Of a stretch of DNA of 30,228 nt, positions 1 to 6,446 are shown one piece after another. Each line of letters opens with the position of its first letter. The stretch's first letter is position 1. The translations under genes and the position numbers were made by a program. The notes beneath the pieces are model-generated. The model searched no databases and was not told the DNA's origin. It saw only the letters and a program-made list of their open reading frames with translations. The DNA lies in the IMG/VR virus record IMGVR_UViG_3300012920_008883, positions 1-30,228 of that record, one strand, 5' to 3'. The DNA comes from a virus.

Positions 1-1065
1 ATATCTGCGAAAGAAATAAGTAGAGTTATTGATTCGATCGAAGACAACTTAAATGGTGATATTTTAGATTCAGATTCTACAGACCTTAAAGACACCTACA
101 ATATAATTAAAGGTTTAGAAAACAGATCATACAAAGGTAGAGATGCTATACGTGTACTTATTAAGAATTACCCAAAAATCAAGGGTAAAGAATTAGGTAG
201 TCATATATTAGAACTTGAGAACTTAGATTTTGAGGCGTTAGAACTTAGAGATGAACTTTTAAGTTTACTCGGATACTCGGTAGAAAGAGGTGGTAGTGAT
301 GATTCATCTAATCAAAAGGGTGATTCTGATGGTGGTGATGGAAATCCAAAAACAGGTTTATCACATATCACGGTTGTATGGGATGATAAAGATAGTGGTG
401 GAAAAGGAAAAGGTATCAAGTATGTACCATGTGATAGTTTCCCATTCAAGATCGGATGTATTAGTGACAAAATTAAAGATGTCCAAAGATGTGCAGGTGA
501 TCTAAAAGTAGATGGTTATTATGGACCAAAAACTGACGCAAGACTTGCTAAGGTCATAATCGGTTATTCTAAAACAATTACAAAAAAGAGTTATGATAAG
601 ATAACAAAAGAATGTAAGGGTAAGAAGTCTGATGATGTTCTTAAGTTGAAAGCCGTCGATCCTGTAGGAAAAAGAGAAAAAGTAAGTACTATTACACCAT
701 TACCAATTAAACCAATTGAATTACCAAAATTAGATATTGAAAAAATGATTAAGGTTCATGGTCCTGAGAAGTTAGAAAATTATATCGAAAAGACTATTGA
801 CGGTAAAAAAATAAAAGATATCGTTGATAATGAAGTAAAATTCAGAGGTGGAAGGTTTGTATTGAAATTGAAAGAAGAACTAACTGAGAAACAGTTAAAG
901 GCGATAAATTACTATTTCGCATCAAAAGGGTTTAGTTTAGAGAGAAAGAAAGAAACCCTTAAAAAAGGAAAGTATGTTTGGAAGGCGGAGACATCAACCG
1001 CAAGAAGAATTGCAAGAAAAGAATTAGGAATTGAAAAACTAAAAGATAAACAACAAAAAAATTAA
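1..1065 (+). CDS. Unknown protein with peptidoglycan-binding-like segment (5' partial)
   Basis: The frame is open from base 1 to the TAA at 1063-1065 (354 residues visible), so the start lies outside the window. A TTG at 646 is only an internal codon. Residues about 140-190 contain CISDKIKDVQRC followed by DGYYGPKTDARL, which resembles the helix and DGxxGPxT turn of peptidoglycan-binding type 1 domains. Before it is a Gly/Ser/Asp-rich linker (SDDSSNQKGDSDGGDG), and the C-terminal third is Lys/Glu-rich. The next gene starts 2 bases after the stop, so the two are in one operon. A virion or cell-wall-associated role fits the context but is inference, and no enzyme motif is visible. I am sure of the frame and only moderately sure of the domain. 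Confidence 0.75.
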   Translation: MSAKEISRVIDSIEDNLNGDILDSDSTDLKDTYNIIKGLENRSYKGRDAIRVLIKNYPKIKGKELGSHILELENLDFEALELRDELLSLLGYSVERGGSDDSSNQKGDSDGGDGNPKTGLSHITVVWDDKDSGGKGKGIKYVPCDSFPFKIGCISDKIKDVQRCAGDLKVDGYYGPKTDARLAKVIIGYSKTITKKSYDKITKECKGKKSDDVLKLKAVDPVGKREKVSTITPLPIKPIELPKLDIEKMIKVHGPEKLENYIEKTIDGKKIKDIVDNEVKFRGGRFVLKLKEELTEKQLKAINYYFASKGFSLERKKETLKKGKYVWKAETSTARRIARKELGIEKLKDKQQKN

Positions 1066-1067
1066 AT

Positions 1068-1475
1068 ATGAGTAGAGAAGTAACAAAGGAAGAAATTTTA
1101 GCCAAAATAAAGATTGACGAGATTCGTGCTAAGAGTACGGCTAAAGAAATCGCTTCCCGACACTTGGGTAAACATGCAATAAATTATATTACAGTACTAG
1201 TTGTGATTGGTGTTGTAAGTTCTACCGCATTAGAAGGTGGTGCACTTACCGCTGTTATTGGTTTGGTATCTACCGCCGCTATGGCACTGATAGGTATTTT
1301 ACAACACATAGTTGGTGCTAAAGAAAAGGAAGAGAAACCTGAATTAGAAATTATAAGAAATCTTATAAATCAATTAGGTGAGAAAAAAGAAATCCCAATG
1401 CAAGTAGATGTTACAGATACTGATGTCACAGTACAAAAAGGTGACAGTAAAGTAACTGCAAGTAAAAAGAAATAA
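1068..1475 (+). CDS. Small membrane protein, holin-like
   Basis: This 135-residue protein has a charged N-terminus (about 35 residues), then two hydrophobic stretches at about 39-60 and 63-86 joined by a short Glu/Gly turn, then a long charged tail. That layout, two membrane segments with a charged cytoplasmic tail, matches many phage holins. It starts 2 bases after the upstream stop and is followed 19 bases later by another gene, so it is co-transcribed. A second holin-like gene (5258-5491) sits directly before the endolysin and is the better lysis holin. This one may be an antiholin, a second holin or a virion membrane protein. No family was recognised with certainty. Confidence 0.6.
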   Translation: MSREVTKEEILAKIKIDEIRAKSTAKEIASRHLGKHAINYITVLVVIGVVSSTALEGGALTAVIGLVSTAAMALIGILQHIVGAKEKEEKPELEIIRNLINQLGEKKEIPMQVDVTDTDVTVQKGDSKVTASKKK

Positions 1476-1494
1476 ACATAACAAGATAATCAAA

Positions 1495-2145
1495 ATGAAA
1501 ATTAACGTAGATAAACTAGTTAAAGAGACCTTAAATGAAAGGTACGAACTGAATAATAAATTCAAAATCATTTTGGAGAATGAAAAGTCTACCGATGATG
1601 ATAAGTTTGATGATGTTGTAGACGCACTTGCCGATTTAGAAGGTATGGGTAAGACTGATGATGAGATAGAAGGTTCTTTGGATGAAGGTATAACTGATTT
1701 CTTATCTCAATACATTTCACCAGGTGGTGATAATTCATCTGATTCTCAGGGTAATAGTTTAACCAAGGGTGATTTGAAAAATAAAGTCAGTAGTGGTTTG
1801 ATGTCACAAATACGTGAGTATATCATTAGAAAACTATTAGGTATGGTAGGATTTACAGGTAATTTACGTGACGCAGTCGCGGCATCACTTGCAGATCTAA
1901 ACTTAGGTGATGTATTAGTTGTATTCAAAGGACAAGAAAGTTGTAAAAAACATGGAGACAAATTGGCCGATGCATTTATGGAAGGATTATTTGTTTATGT
2001 TTCGGGTGGTGCAGAAAAAAATTCTGCGGCGGCCAACTTCCTAAGACAGGTTGGTGGTGAGTATTTAAAAGGTACTAACTTTGGAGAAATGTTAGCGGAT
2101 TCTATCTGTAGTATGAACCTTAGAAGTAAGTTGAAAGTTAATTAA
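1495..2145 (+). CDS. Unknown phage protein
   Basis: This 216-residue protein is the last gene of the plus-strand operon and is followed by a clear terminator. The N-terminus (MKINVDKLVKETLNERYEL) is basic and amphipathic and contains LNE, which fits the (L/I)xE rule for cleavage by T4-type gp21 protease. An acidic, Ser/Gly-rich linker follows (about 75-95). The C-terminal half is rich in Ala, Gly and Leu and looks helical, but it has no membrane-length hydrophobic run and no catalytic motif that I recognise. A packaged or internal virion protein is possible. It may also be a baseplate or tail accessory, because it shares an operon with a peptidoglycan-binding-like protein. Confidence 0.65.
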   Translation: MKINVDKLVKETLNERYELNNKFKIILENEKSTDDDKFDDVVDALADLEGMGKTDDEIEGSLDEGITDFLSQYISPGGDNSSDSQGNSLTKGDLKNKVSSGLMSQIREYIIRKLLGMVGFTGNLRDAVAASLADLNLGDVLVVFKGQESCKKHGDKLADAFMEGLFVYVSGGAEKNSAAANFLRQVGGEYLKGTNFGEMLADSICSMNLRSKLKVN

Positions 2146-2177
2146 CAATAACTCAAAAATCTGTTCAAAAAAATGTT

Positions 2178-2208
2178 AAATACCCTGTTAATTCAGGGTA
2201 TTTTTTTT
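2178..2208 (+). terminator. Intrinsic terminator after the 1-2145 operon
   Basis: A 10-bp stem (AAATACCCTG / CAGGGTATTT) with a 6-base loop is followed by a run of T on the plus strand, 33 bases after the stop at 2145. Confidence 0.9.
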
Positions 2209-2217
2209 ATCTAAAAG

Positions 2218-2226
2218 ATATTTATA
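2218..2226 (+). promoter_or_regulatory. Promoter-like motif ATATTTATA
   Basis: This copy of the recurrent TATTTAT(A/T) motif lies just past a plus-strand terminator and ahead of the gene-free stretch 2227-2340. If it is a promoter, the transcript would be a small non-coding RNA covering element E1. Confidence 0.45.
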
Positions 2227-2249
2227 ATAAGAGATTGGGATTTTGGTCG

Positions 2250-2328
2250 ATCCACAATTGATAAACGAGAACAAAAGAAAAGGAGGTGTAATCTAATATC
2301 TCGGCAAGGAGGTCATATGACCTCTTTG
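2250..2328. repeat. Intergenic element E1 with terminal palindrome
   Basis: This gene-free stretch contains TGATAAACGAGAA, GAAAAGG and TCGGCAAGGAGG in order. The same blocks recur in the same order and strand at 6447-6493 (E2). It ends in a 16-base perfect palindrome (GAGGTCATATGACCTC, 2309-2324), extendable to 2306-2327 with one G-U pair, followed by a T-rich stretch. CGAGA (2266-2270) can also pair with TCTCG (2299-2303). It lies between a plus-strand terminator and the minus-strand tmRNA terminator. It could be a small RNA, a convergent-junction element or a protein-binding site. Confidence 0.5.
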
Positions 2329-2344
2329 TTGTTTTATATAGGTT

Positions 2345-2377
2345 AAAAAAAAAGAACCATCTTTCGACAGTTCTTTT
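2345..2377 (-). terminator. Intrinsic terminator of tmRNA
   Basis: On the minus strand, AAGAACTGTC and GATGGTTCTT form a 10-bp stem (with G-U pairs) capped by a GAAA tetraloop and followed by a run of T. It starts a few bases after the tmRNA 3' end. Confidence 0.92.
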
Positions 2378-2379
2378 AG

Positions 2380-2787
2380 TGGAGGTGGAGGGTTTCGAAC
2401 CCTCGTCTTGCTCGTCCCAACCATAGAGGACTACACGTTTAGGATAGTATTTTCAAACACTCCAAAATATTAAGTTTAGTAGATGTGAGTTTAAACAACC
2501 GAACTTACAAATGTCGTCTTATGACGGAGTCTCACTGTCCTATACACTATCTGGTAGTATTATCACCTTTTTAGGAGTTTCTGTTTCTAGGTGTTTCACT
2601 CTCTAACCCATTGTAGGAGTAACCTTAGGCTACCGCTACTTTAGAATCAACAGATACAAGACCCATTAATTCCATCTGTGAATAAACGTCTCCGTTTAAA
2701 AATAATCTCCATAGATTTAAGTGATAGGAAATATCTCACTACGTGCCCTGTTATAATTGACTACGCCAATCAATTCCAGTCACCCCC
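2380..2787 (-). ncRNA. ssrA: Transfer-messenger RNA (tmRNA) with an unusual tag
   Basis: The two ends form a tRNA-like half. The 5' GGGGGTG (2787-2781) pairs with the 3' CACCTCC (2387-2381), with A at 2380 as discriminator. Next to the 3' strand is a 5-bp T-arm (GAGGG TTCGAAA CCCTC). The 5' sequence GGGGGTGACTGGAATTGATTGGCG resembles bacterial tmRNA, particularly Bacteroidota. CCA is not encoded. A reading frame within it, probably resuming at GGA (2693-2691), runs 22 codons to a TAA at 2627-2625. It begins GDVYSQMELM and ends VSVDSKVAVA. Usual bacterial tags are often about 10 residues and end in ALAA, so both length and ending are unusual. The role is to rescue stalled ribosomes and tag incomplete proteins for proteolysis. 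A strong terminator follows, and a small basic protein gene ends 2 bases upstream, so the two are likely co-transcribed. Confidence 0.92.
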
Positions 2788-2789
2788 AA

Positions 2790-2969
2790 TTATTTTACCT
2801 CTTTTATGAGATCTTTTGTTGGTTTCTTAGGTGATTTTGGTTTAGAACCACCACCTGAAGTCTTTTTTCTTGGTTTTCTTTTTGGTTTTGGTTTAGAAAC
2901 CACTACAGGTTTCACCTCTTCCTTCTTGATACCAAGGAGTTTCTTAAAAAATTCAATAATTTTTTTCAT
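2790..2969 (-). CDS. Tiny highly basic protein upstream of tmRNA
   Basis: The minus strand carries ATG (2969-2967) to TAA (2792-2790), giving 59 residues. It starts MKKIIEFFKKLLGIKKEE, an amphipathic basic helix, and continues into a Lys/Pro tail (SKPKPKRKPRKK, then SKPKSPKKPTK) ending KDLIKEVK. Lys and Arg make up over a third of the protein, and tails like this occur in histone-like and RNA-binding proteins. A TATTTATC promoter-like motif sits about 19 bases before the start, and the stop is 2 bases from the tmRNA 5' end, which supports a real transcribed gene. The plus-strand frame over the same bases (2806-3006) is its Phe/Pro-rich shadow. Function is unknown: nucleic-acid binding or a packaged protein are guesses. 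Confidence 0.7.
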   Translation of the reverse strand: MKKIIEFFKKLLGIKKEEVKPVVVSKPKPKRKPRKKTSGGGSKPKSPKKPTKDLIKEVK

Positions 2970-2987
2970 AATATTAGTTTGTTTACA

Positions 2988-2995
2988 GATAAATA
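2988..2995 (-). promoter_or_regulatory. Promoter-like motif TATTTATC (minus strand)
   Basis: On the minus strand this reads CAGTATATTTATC and lies about 19 bases before the start of the tiny basic protein at 2969, between two co-directional minus-strand genes. Confidence 0.5.
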
Positions 2996-3023
2996 TACTG
3001 TTATAAGTGATAAAAGTAAATCT

Positions 3024-3701
3024 TTATTCTGTCGATTGACAGTTTAACGGAAAATGTTTTTCATATAACGCTTCAAAAAATAGTTTGTTTTTTAACCATT
3101 TTTTATCAGTTTCACCAATAGATTTGTGATATAGTTTAATTTTAGTTGTAACACCTATCTTTATGTTTTCCATATAATTTAGAAGACATATTGGTAGATC
3201 GTAAAAATGGAATCCTTCGAATTGAGAATCAAATTTATGTTTAATTCTTTTTTTATGTACCATCATAAATAACCCGTCTATCACTACAACATCTTTGATA
3301 GTATCACCAAAAGATTTGGAATATTTAGAAATGTATCTTTTAGGTCCATTGATGTGACCAACCTGACCTTGCATTGAATCTCTGTCTTGCCACCATTGAC
3401 CTGAAATAAGATTATCAGTCCCTGCGATCCCTAAAATACCATATTCAGGATTCTTATTAAATAACTTTAATATTTTAGGTGTAAGATTTTTAGTTTCAAA
3501 TTCTAAATCATCGTGAATGAATACGACTACGTCATTTGATGATTTCTCTAATCCTTCATTATAAATTTCAGTCAAAGATCTTTCACCATTATTCTCATAC
3601 ACCAAATATTCATTCTTTGGATGTGAGAAAAACTTCTTCACGTGTTTTAAATAATCCTGATCTATTTTTCTTGTTGAGTAAACTACAGTGATTGTATTCA
3701 T
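3024..3701 (-). CDS. Glycosyltransferase-like protein (GT-A fold)
   Basis: This 225-residue protein begins with a beta-strand of the GT-A type (NTITVVYSTRK) and has VVVFIHDDLEF at about 58-68. HDD is in the place of the metal- and nucleotide-sugar-binding DxD motif. Later landmarks are GIAGTDN, a Trp-rich loop (GQWWQDRD), VVVIDGLFMMV (about 138-148) and FEGFHFYDLPIC, all seen in a family of short glycosyltransferase-like proteins from phages and bacteria. It probably transfers a sugar to phage DNA, a virion protein or a host surface glycan. The acceptor cannot be read from the sequence. It lies in the minus-strand cluster with a sugar-isomerase-type cupin, which supports a sugar-related role. 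Confidence 0.75.
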   Translation of the reverse strand: MNTITVVYSTRKIDQDYLKHVKKFFSHPKNEYLVYENNGERSLTEIYNEGLEKSSNDVVVFIHDDLEFETKNLTPKILKLFNKNPEYGILGIAGTDNLISGQWWQDRDSMQGQVGHINGPKRYISKYSKSFGDTIKDVVVIDGLFMMVHKKRIKHKFDSQFEGFHFYDLPICLLNYMENIKIGVTTKIKLYHKSIGETDKKWLKNKLFFEALYEKHFPLNCQSTE

Positions 3702-3728
3702 GTAGTAATAGTAAAGAAAAAACTATAA

Positions 3729-3917
3729 TTAGTCAACTTCTTTTTTCTCCTTGATGATTTTTTCCAATTCCTCTTGTGTAAAAGTTACTGCAAGGGACAT
3801 ATCCCATTTTTTATCAGATTCCTTAAATCTTTTGTCTACTCTTTTCCTCAGTGTAGACACAATTCCGAGGTCATGTGCTCGATGATATAACTCTTCGTAA
3901 AAATCACTATTTGTCAT
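3729..3917 (-). CDS. Small unknown protein
   Basis: This 62-residue charged protein (MTNSDFYEELYHRAHDLGI at the start, TQEELEKIIKEKKEVD at the end) is predicted to be mostly helical. It lies 27 bases before the glycosyltransferase-like gene on the same strand. A promoter-like motif (TATTTATA on the minus strand, 3946-3939) is about 21 bases before the ATG, which supports it as a real gene. No family was recognised. Confidence 0.6.
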   Translation of the reverse strand: MTNSDFYEELYHRAHDLGIVSTLRKRVDKRFKESDKKWDMSLAVTFTQEELEKIIKEKKEVD

Positions 3918-3938
3918 TGAACTTATTTTTGGGTACTC

Positions 3939-3946
3939 TATAAATA
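3939..3946 (-). promoter_or_regulatory. Promoter-like motif TATTTATA (minus strand)
   Basis: An exact copy of the recurrent motif on the coding strand, about 21 bases before the start at 3917 and between two co-directional minus genes. Confidence 0.5.
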
Positions 3947-3955
3947 GTATAAAGT

Positions 3956-4333
3956 TTAAACTCTATCGTAATCGTCTTCTATTCTAATAATATCATCTTC
4001 ACCAAAATAATCACCTGTTTGAACCTCAATGAATTCAACAACTTCATCTGTTTCATTCATTGCCCTATGTCTACACCCCAAAGGTATCTTTATACTTTCA
4101 CCATAAGATCTAAATGTCTTTTGATCATCTAAAATTATAGTTAGATCACCTTTAATTACTGTCCAAGACTCTCTTCTTTTTAAATGGTATTGATATGAGA
4201 GTTTAGAATTAGGGTTTATTCTGATATGTTTTACTTTAACATTTTCATTTTCAAATAAAACTACATAATCACCCCACGGACAATCAACTTTATTTTTGTC
4301 TAAACCTTTCCACCATGTATCTATCATATCCAT
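3956..4333 (-). CDS. Cupin of the type II mannose-6-phosphate isomerase family
   Basis: This 125-residue protein matches the C-terminal cupin domain of bifunctional ManC/AlgA-type enzymes. It has CPWGDY at 18-23, SKLSYQYHLKRRESWTVIKG at 43-62 (metal ligands likely H50 and E55), IPLGCRHRA (H89) and a typical ending GDYFGEDDIIRIEDDYDRV. It would interconvert mannose-6-phosphate and fructose-6-phosphate, or bind a related sugar, in the cytoplasm. The frame stays open to 4435 but runs through a tRNA-like gene, so I start it at ATG 4333 (a second ATG at 4327 is possible). A GTATATTTAT motif is directly next to this start. It stands alone, without the nucleotidyltransferase half of ManC. Confidence 0.82.
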   Translation of the reverse strand: MDMIDTWWKGLDKNKVDCPWGDYVVLFENENVKVKHIRINPNSKLSYQYHLKRRESWTVIKGDLTIILDDQKTFRSYGESIKIPLGCRHRAMNETDEVVEFIEVQTGDYFGEDDIIRIEDDYDRV

Positions 4334-4347
4334 AAATATACCTTGGG

Positions 4348-4424
4348 TTGGGAAGGTGGGGATTGAACCCACATGTAACCAATTACTCTTTCTACTGCGT
4401 ATAAGACAGAGGAGATACTTCCCA
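4348..4424 (-). tRNA. Non-canonical tRNA-like gene (possible anticodon TAT)
   Basis: The ends form a perfect 7-bp acceptor stem (TGGGAAG / CTTCCCA) with A as discriminator, and a perfect 5-bp T-arm (GTGGG TTCAATC CCCAC) is present. The middle 45 bases do not fold as a normal D-arm plus anticodon arm. The best anticodon-like hairpin is CTGT CTTATAC GCAG, which would give anticodon TAT (Ile, AUA). It lies only 8 bases after the acceptor strand, leaving no room for a D-arm. A second hairpin (GTAA TTGG TTAC) follows it where a variable arm would be. It lies among normal tRNA genes. It could be a degenerate tRNA, a D-armless tRNA or a tRNA mimic. Confidence 0.5.
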
Positions 4425-4430
4425 ATATAG

Positions 4431-4504
4431 TACACCCGAAAGGATTCGAACCTTTGACCGTCTGCTTAGAAGGCAGATGCTCTATCCAACTGAGCTACGG
4501 GTGC
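4431..4504 (-). tRNA. tRNA-Arg (anticodon TCT)
   Basis: A complete cloverleaf: acceptor GCACCCG / CGGGTGT, D-arm GCTC AGTTGGATA GAGC, anticodon arm TCTGC CTTCTAA GCAGA, T-arm AAAGG TTCGAAT CCTTT, discriminator A. CCA is not encoded. It reads AGA, the Arg codon favoured in this AT-rich sequence. Confidence 0.96.
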
Positions 4505-4509
4505 ATTTG

Positions 4510-4595
4510 TACCGAAGGACGGGCTCGAACCGTCACGGACATTACTGTCCAAGGGATTTTAAGTCCCTCGTGTCTACCAATTCCACCACTTCGGC
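4510..4595 (-). tRNA. tRNA-Leu (anticodon TAA)
   Basis: An 86-base class II tRNA with a long variable arm (GGACAGTAATGTCC region). Acceptor GCCGAAG / CTTCGGT, anticodon arm AGGGA CTTAAAA TCCCT, T-arm GACGG TTCGAGC CCGTC. CCA is not encoded. It reads TTA, a very common codon here. Confidence 0.96.
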
Positions 4596-4652
4596 ATGGT
4601 GTAAATGTATGAACCAAATAATTTAAAATCAACCCCCTTACCCCATATAAAC

Positions 4653-4680
4653 AAAAAAACCCCACATTTCTGTGGGGTTT
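4653..4680 (-). terminator. Intrinsic terminator after the 4708-5031 gene
   Basis: A 10-bp stem (AAACCCCACA / TGTGGGGTTT) with a 4-base loop is followed by a T run on the minus strand. It lies 28 bases past the stop of the membrane protein gene and separates it from the tRNA trio. Confidence 0.85.
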
Positions 4681-4707
4681 ACTATCATTCTTTAACGTTT
4701 ATTTTGA

Positions 4708-5031
4708 CTAATCAGTCAATACTTGTTTAGATGTTTTTACGGGTTCACACCCATCTTTATCGAGCTTAGTTATCCTATTCTCGAATTTATCAAACCTACT
4801 ATCGATATGTCGATATAGGTCATCTACTCTGTCTTGGAGGTCCTTAACCTCTTGATCCACTCTAAGGTGAATCTCTCTTTGATTATTATCTAAATCTAAT
4901 TGTGTTCCATTTATGACTTCCTCGAAATCATTAGAACGTTGTTTAACCTTAACTATACCCACTATAGCGTACCCTAAACCGAATACACCAATTGCTGTAA
5001 GCATACCTAAAACGAATTCTAAATTTTCCAT
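4708..5031 (-). CDS. Membrane-anchored coiled-coil protein
   Basis: This 107-residue protein has an N-terminal hydrophobic segment (about 5-28, FVLGMLTAIGVFGLGYAIVG) followed by a long charged region with heptad-like spacing (LDLDNNQREIHLRVDQEV, then LQDRVDDLYRHIDSRF). This predicts one membrane anchor with a coiled-coil outside. It lies between tRNA-Glu and tRNA-Leu on the same strand and has its own terminator. Nearness to the holin-like and endolysin genes suggests a spanin-like or antiholin role, but that is only positional. No family was recognised. Confidence 0.65.
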   Translation of the reverse strand: MENLEFVLGMLTAIGVFGLGYAIVGIVKVKQRSNDFEEVINGTQLDLDNNQREIHLRVDQEVKDLQDRVDDLYRHIDSRFDKFENRITKLDKDGCEPVKTSKQVLTD

Positions 5032-5074
5032 AATTTTAAATTTTAATTTAGTTTATGTCAAAGAACGATAGTTG

Positions 5075-5146
5075 TACTCGGTAGGGGAATCGAACCCCTC
5101 TTGCCAGGATGAAAACCTGAAGTCCTAACCGATAGACGAACCGAGC
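5075..5146 (-). tRNA. tRNA-Glu (anticodon TTC)
   Basis: A complete cloverleaf: acceptor GCTCGGT / ACCGAGT, anticodon loop TTTTCAT giving TTC, T-arm AGGGG TTCGATT CCCCT, discriminator A, CCA not encoded. It reads GAA, a heavily used codon in the acidic virion proteins of this phage. Confidence 0.96.
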
Positions 5147-5206
5147 ATGAAACTTACAAATAAATAATAGATAAAATAATTTAGATAATCAATCCCGTAG
5201 TTTGGA

Positions 5207-5215
5207 GTATTTATA
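5207..5215 (+). promoter_or_regulatory. Promoter-like motif GTATTTATA
   Basis: The motif lies 42 bases before the holin-like gene. This region is divergent: on the other strand it reads TATAAATAC ahead of tRNA-Glu, so this copy could act in either direction. Confidence 0.45.
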
Positions 5216-5257
5216 TAACAAGGGTGTATTACCCATTATTTAGTAAAATTTGAAATT

Positions 5258-5491
5258 ATGGCATTTAAAGACTTATTTAAAGATGAAAACGACATTAACG
5301 AGAAATCGGTAGTTGGTTTCGCATCATTTGCAATCATGACATTGTTCGCGATTGCAGATTTACTTACAGGGTACTTCGGAAAAGACTTAGTAATTAACGA
5401 GTTTATCTACAATTCATTTGTGGTGATAACATTAGGTTCTTTTGGTATCGCTGAAGTTGGTAAAATCTTCGGTAAAAAAGGACAGGAGTAA
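5258..5491 (+). CDS. Holin-like protein
   Basis: This 77-residue protein has a charged N-terminus (MAFKDLFKDENDINEKS), two hydrophobic segments (about 19-40 and 50-67) and a short basic C-terminus (KIFGKKGQE). Size and layout fit a class II phage holin, and it lies 11 bases before the amidase endolysin gene, the usual lysis-cassette order. It would form pores in the inner membrane that release the endolysin to the cell wall. The call rests on topology and position rather than on family sequence identity. Confidence 0.75.
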   Translation: MAFKDLFKDENDINEKSVVGFASFAIMTLFAIADLLTGYFGKDLVINEFIYNSFVVITLGSFGIAEVGKIFGKKGQE

Positions 5492-5502
5492 AAAAATAAA
5501 CA

Positions 5503-6384
5503 ATGATATTAAAAATTGGATCAAGAGGAAAAGAAGTCAAAGAACTTCAAGAATTTCTTGAAATCGGAGCGGATGGTATCTTCGGTTCAGGAACTGCGTC
5601 TTCAGTTAAGAAATGGCAGTCCGAAAATGGTTTGGTTGCTGACGGTATTGTCGGTCCTGCCACTTGGGACGCTATGGGTCTTGCTACTACTGACAATTCA
5701 GAAAAGACGTATGAAACAGAAAATGGATTAATAATAAATCGACACTTTTTACCTGTGGGTGAGTATAAACAAGGACCTACAAGTAAGGAATATGTTTTTA
5801 TACATCACACAGCGGGGTGGCATAATCCATATAATTGTATAGATCAATGGGCGAGAGATAGTAGAGGTGCGGTAGCCACTGAGTTTGTATTGGGTGGACC
5901 TTCAGTAAAAGGTAATGACACTAAGTACGATGGGGAAATGGTACAATGTATTCCCGAAGGTGGTTATGGTTGGCATTTAGGAAAAAACGGATCTCAACGT
6001 ATGCACACTCACTCAGTTGGTATTGAGGTTTGTAATTTTGGTTGGGTGAAGGATGGTAAAACATATGCAGGTACAAGAGTACACGAAAGTCAATTAGTTA
6101 CACTTGATCAAGAGTTTAGAGGACACAAAACATGGCATCGTTATTCTGACGCACAAATAGAATCACTAAGAAAATGGATTTTATGGATTGCGGAAAGAGA
6201 TTCTATAGATGTTCGTAAAGGATTACCTGAATTAATTAAGAAGATTGGTGTGTCTGCATTTGAATTTAATGAAGATGCATACTACGGAAGAATTAAAGGT
6301 TTATGGACACACACTAATACTCGTAAAGACAAAGTTGATATGTTCCCACAGAAAGAATTAGTGGACATGTTAGTTAGTTTATAA
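5503..6384 (+). CDS. Endolysin: peptidoglycan-binding domain plus N-acetylmuramoyl-L-alanine amidase
   Basis: This 293-residue protein has an N-terminal peptidoglycan-binding type 1 domain (about 4-58, with GADGIFGSGTASSVKKWQ and DGIVGPATWDAM) followed by an amidase type 2 domain (about 90-235). VFIHHTAGWHNP (H101/H102), GYGWHLG (H148) and HSVGIEVCNFG give the zinc-ligand pattern of the family. It would cut the amide bond between N-acetylmuramic acid and L-alanine in peptidoglycan at lysis. No signal peptide is seen, so it should depend on the holin-like protein just upstream. A short terminator follows. Confidence 0.93.
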   Translation: MILKIGSRGKEVKELQEFLEIGADGIFGSGTASSVKKWQSENGLVADGIVGPATWDAMGLATTDNSEKTYETENGLIINRHFLPVGEYKQGPTSKEYVFIHHTAGWHNPYNCIDQWARDSRGAVATEFVLGGPSVKGNDTKYDGEMVQCIPEGGYGWHLGKNGSQRMHTHSVGIEVCNFGWVKDGKTYAGTRVHESQLVTLDQEFRGHKTWHRYSDAQIESLRKWILWIAERDSIDVRKGLPELIKKIGVSAFEFNEDAYYGRIKGLWTHTNTRKDKVDMFPQKELVDMLVSL

Positions 6385-6394
6385 GACAAAAAAT

Positions 6395-6423
6395 AAACCC
6401 CAACAAGGATTGCTGGGGTTTTA
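6395..6423 (+). terminator. Terminator after the lysis cassette
   Basis: An 8-bp stem (AAACCCCA / TGGGGTTT) with an 11-base loop, 10 bases past the endolysin stop. The T tract is short, so efficiency is uncertain. Confidence 0.65.
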
Positions 6424-6446
6424 GGTCTTCAATGGTTTCAACACCA

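Noticed and set aside
290-505. Separate small gene within the first CDS
   Set aside because: The frame from base 1 to 1065 is open throughout and has the peptidoglycan-binding-like segment. The 290-505 frame is out of phase and has no recognisable features.
2806-3006. Plus-strand frame of 66 codons (Phe/Pro/Gly-rich)
   Set aside because: It is the antisense shadow of the 59-residue basic protein on the minus strand, which has a better promoter-like motif and a natural Lys-rich composition.
4336-4435. Longer N-terminus for the cupin gene
   Set aside because: The extension would read through the tRNA-like gene. Family similarity starts only after ATG 4333.
5503-5731. Overlapping plus-strand frame at 5516-5731 inside the endolysin gene
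   Set aside because: The endolysin frame has clear domain matches. The other frame is basic and featureless and has no start signal.
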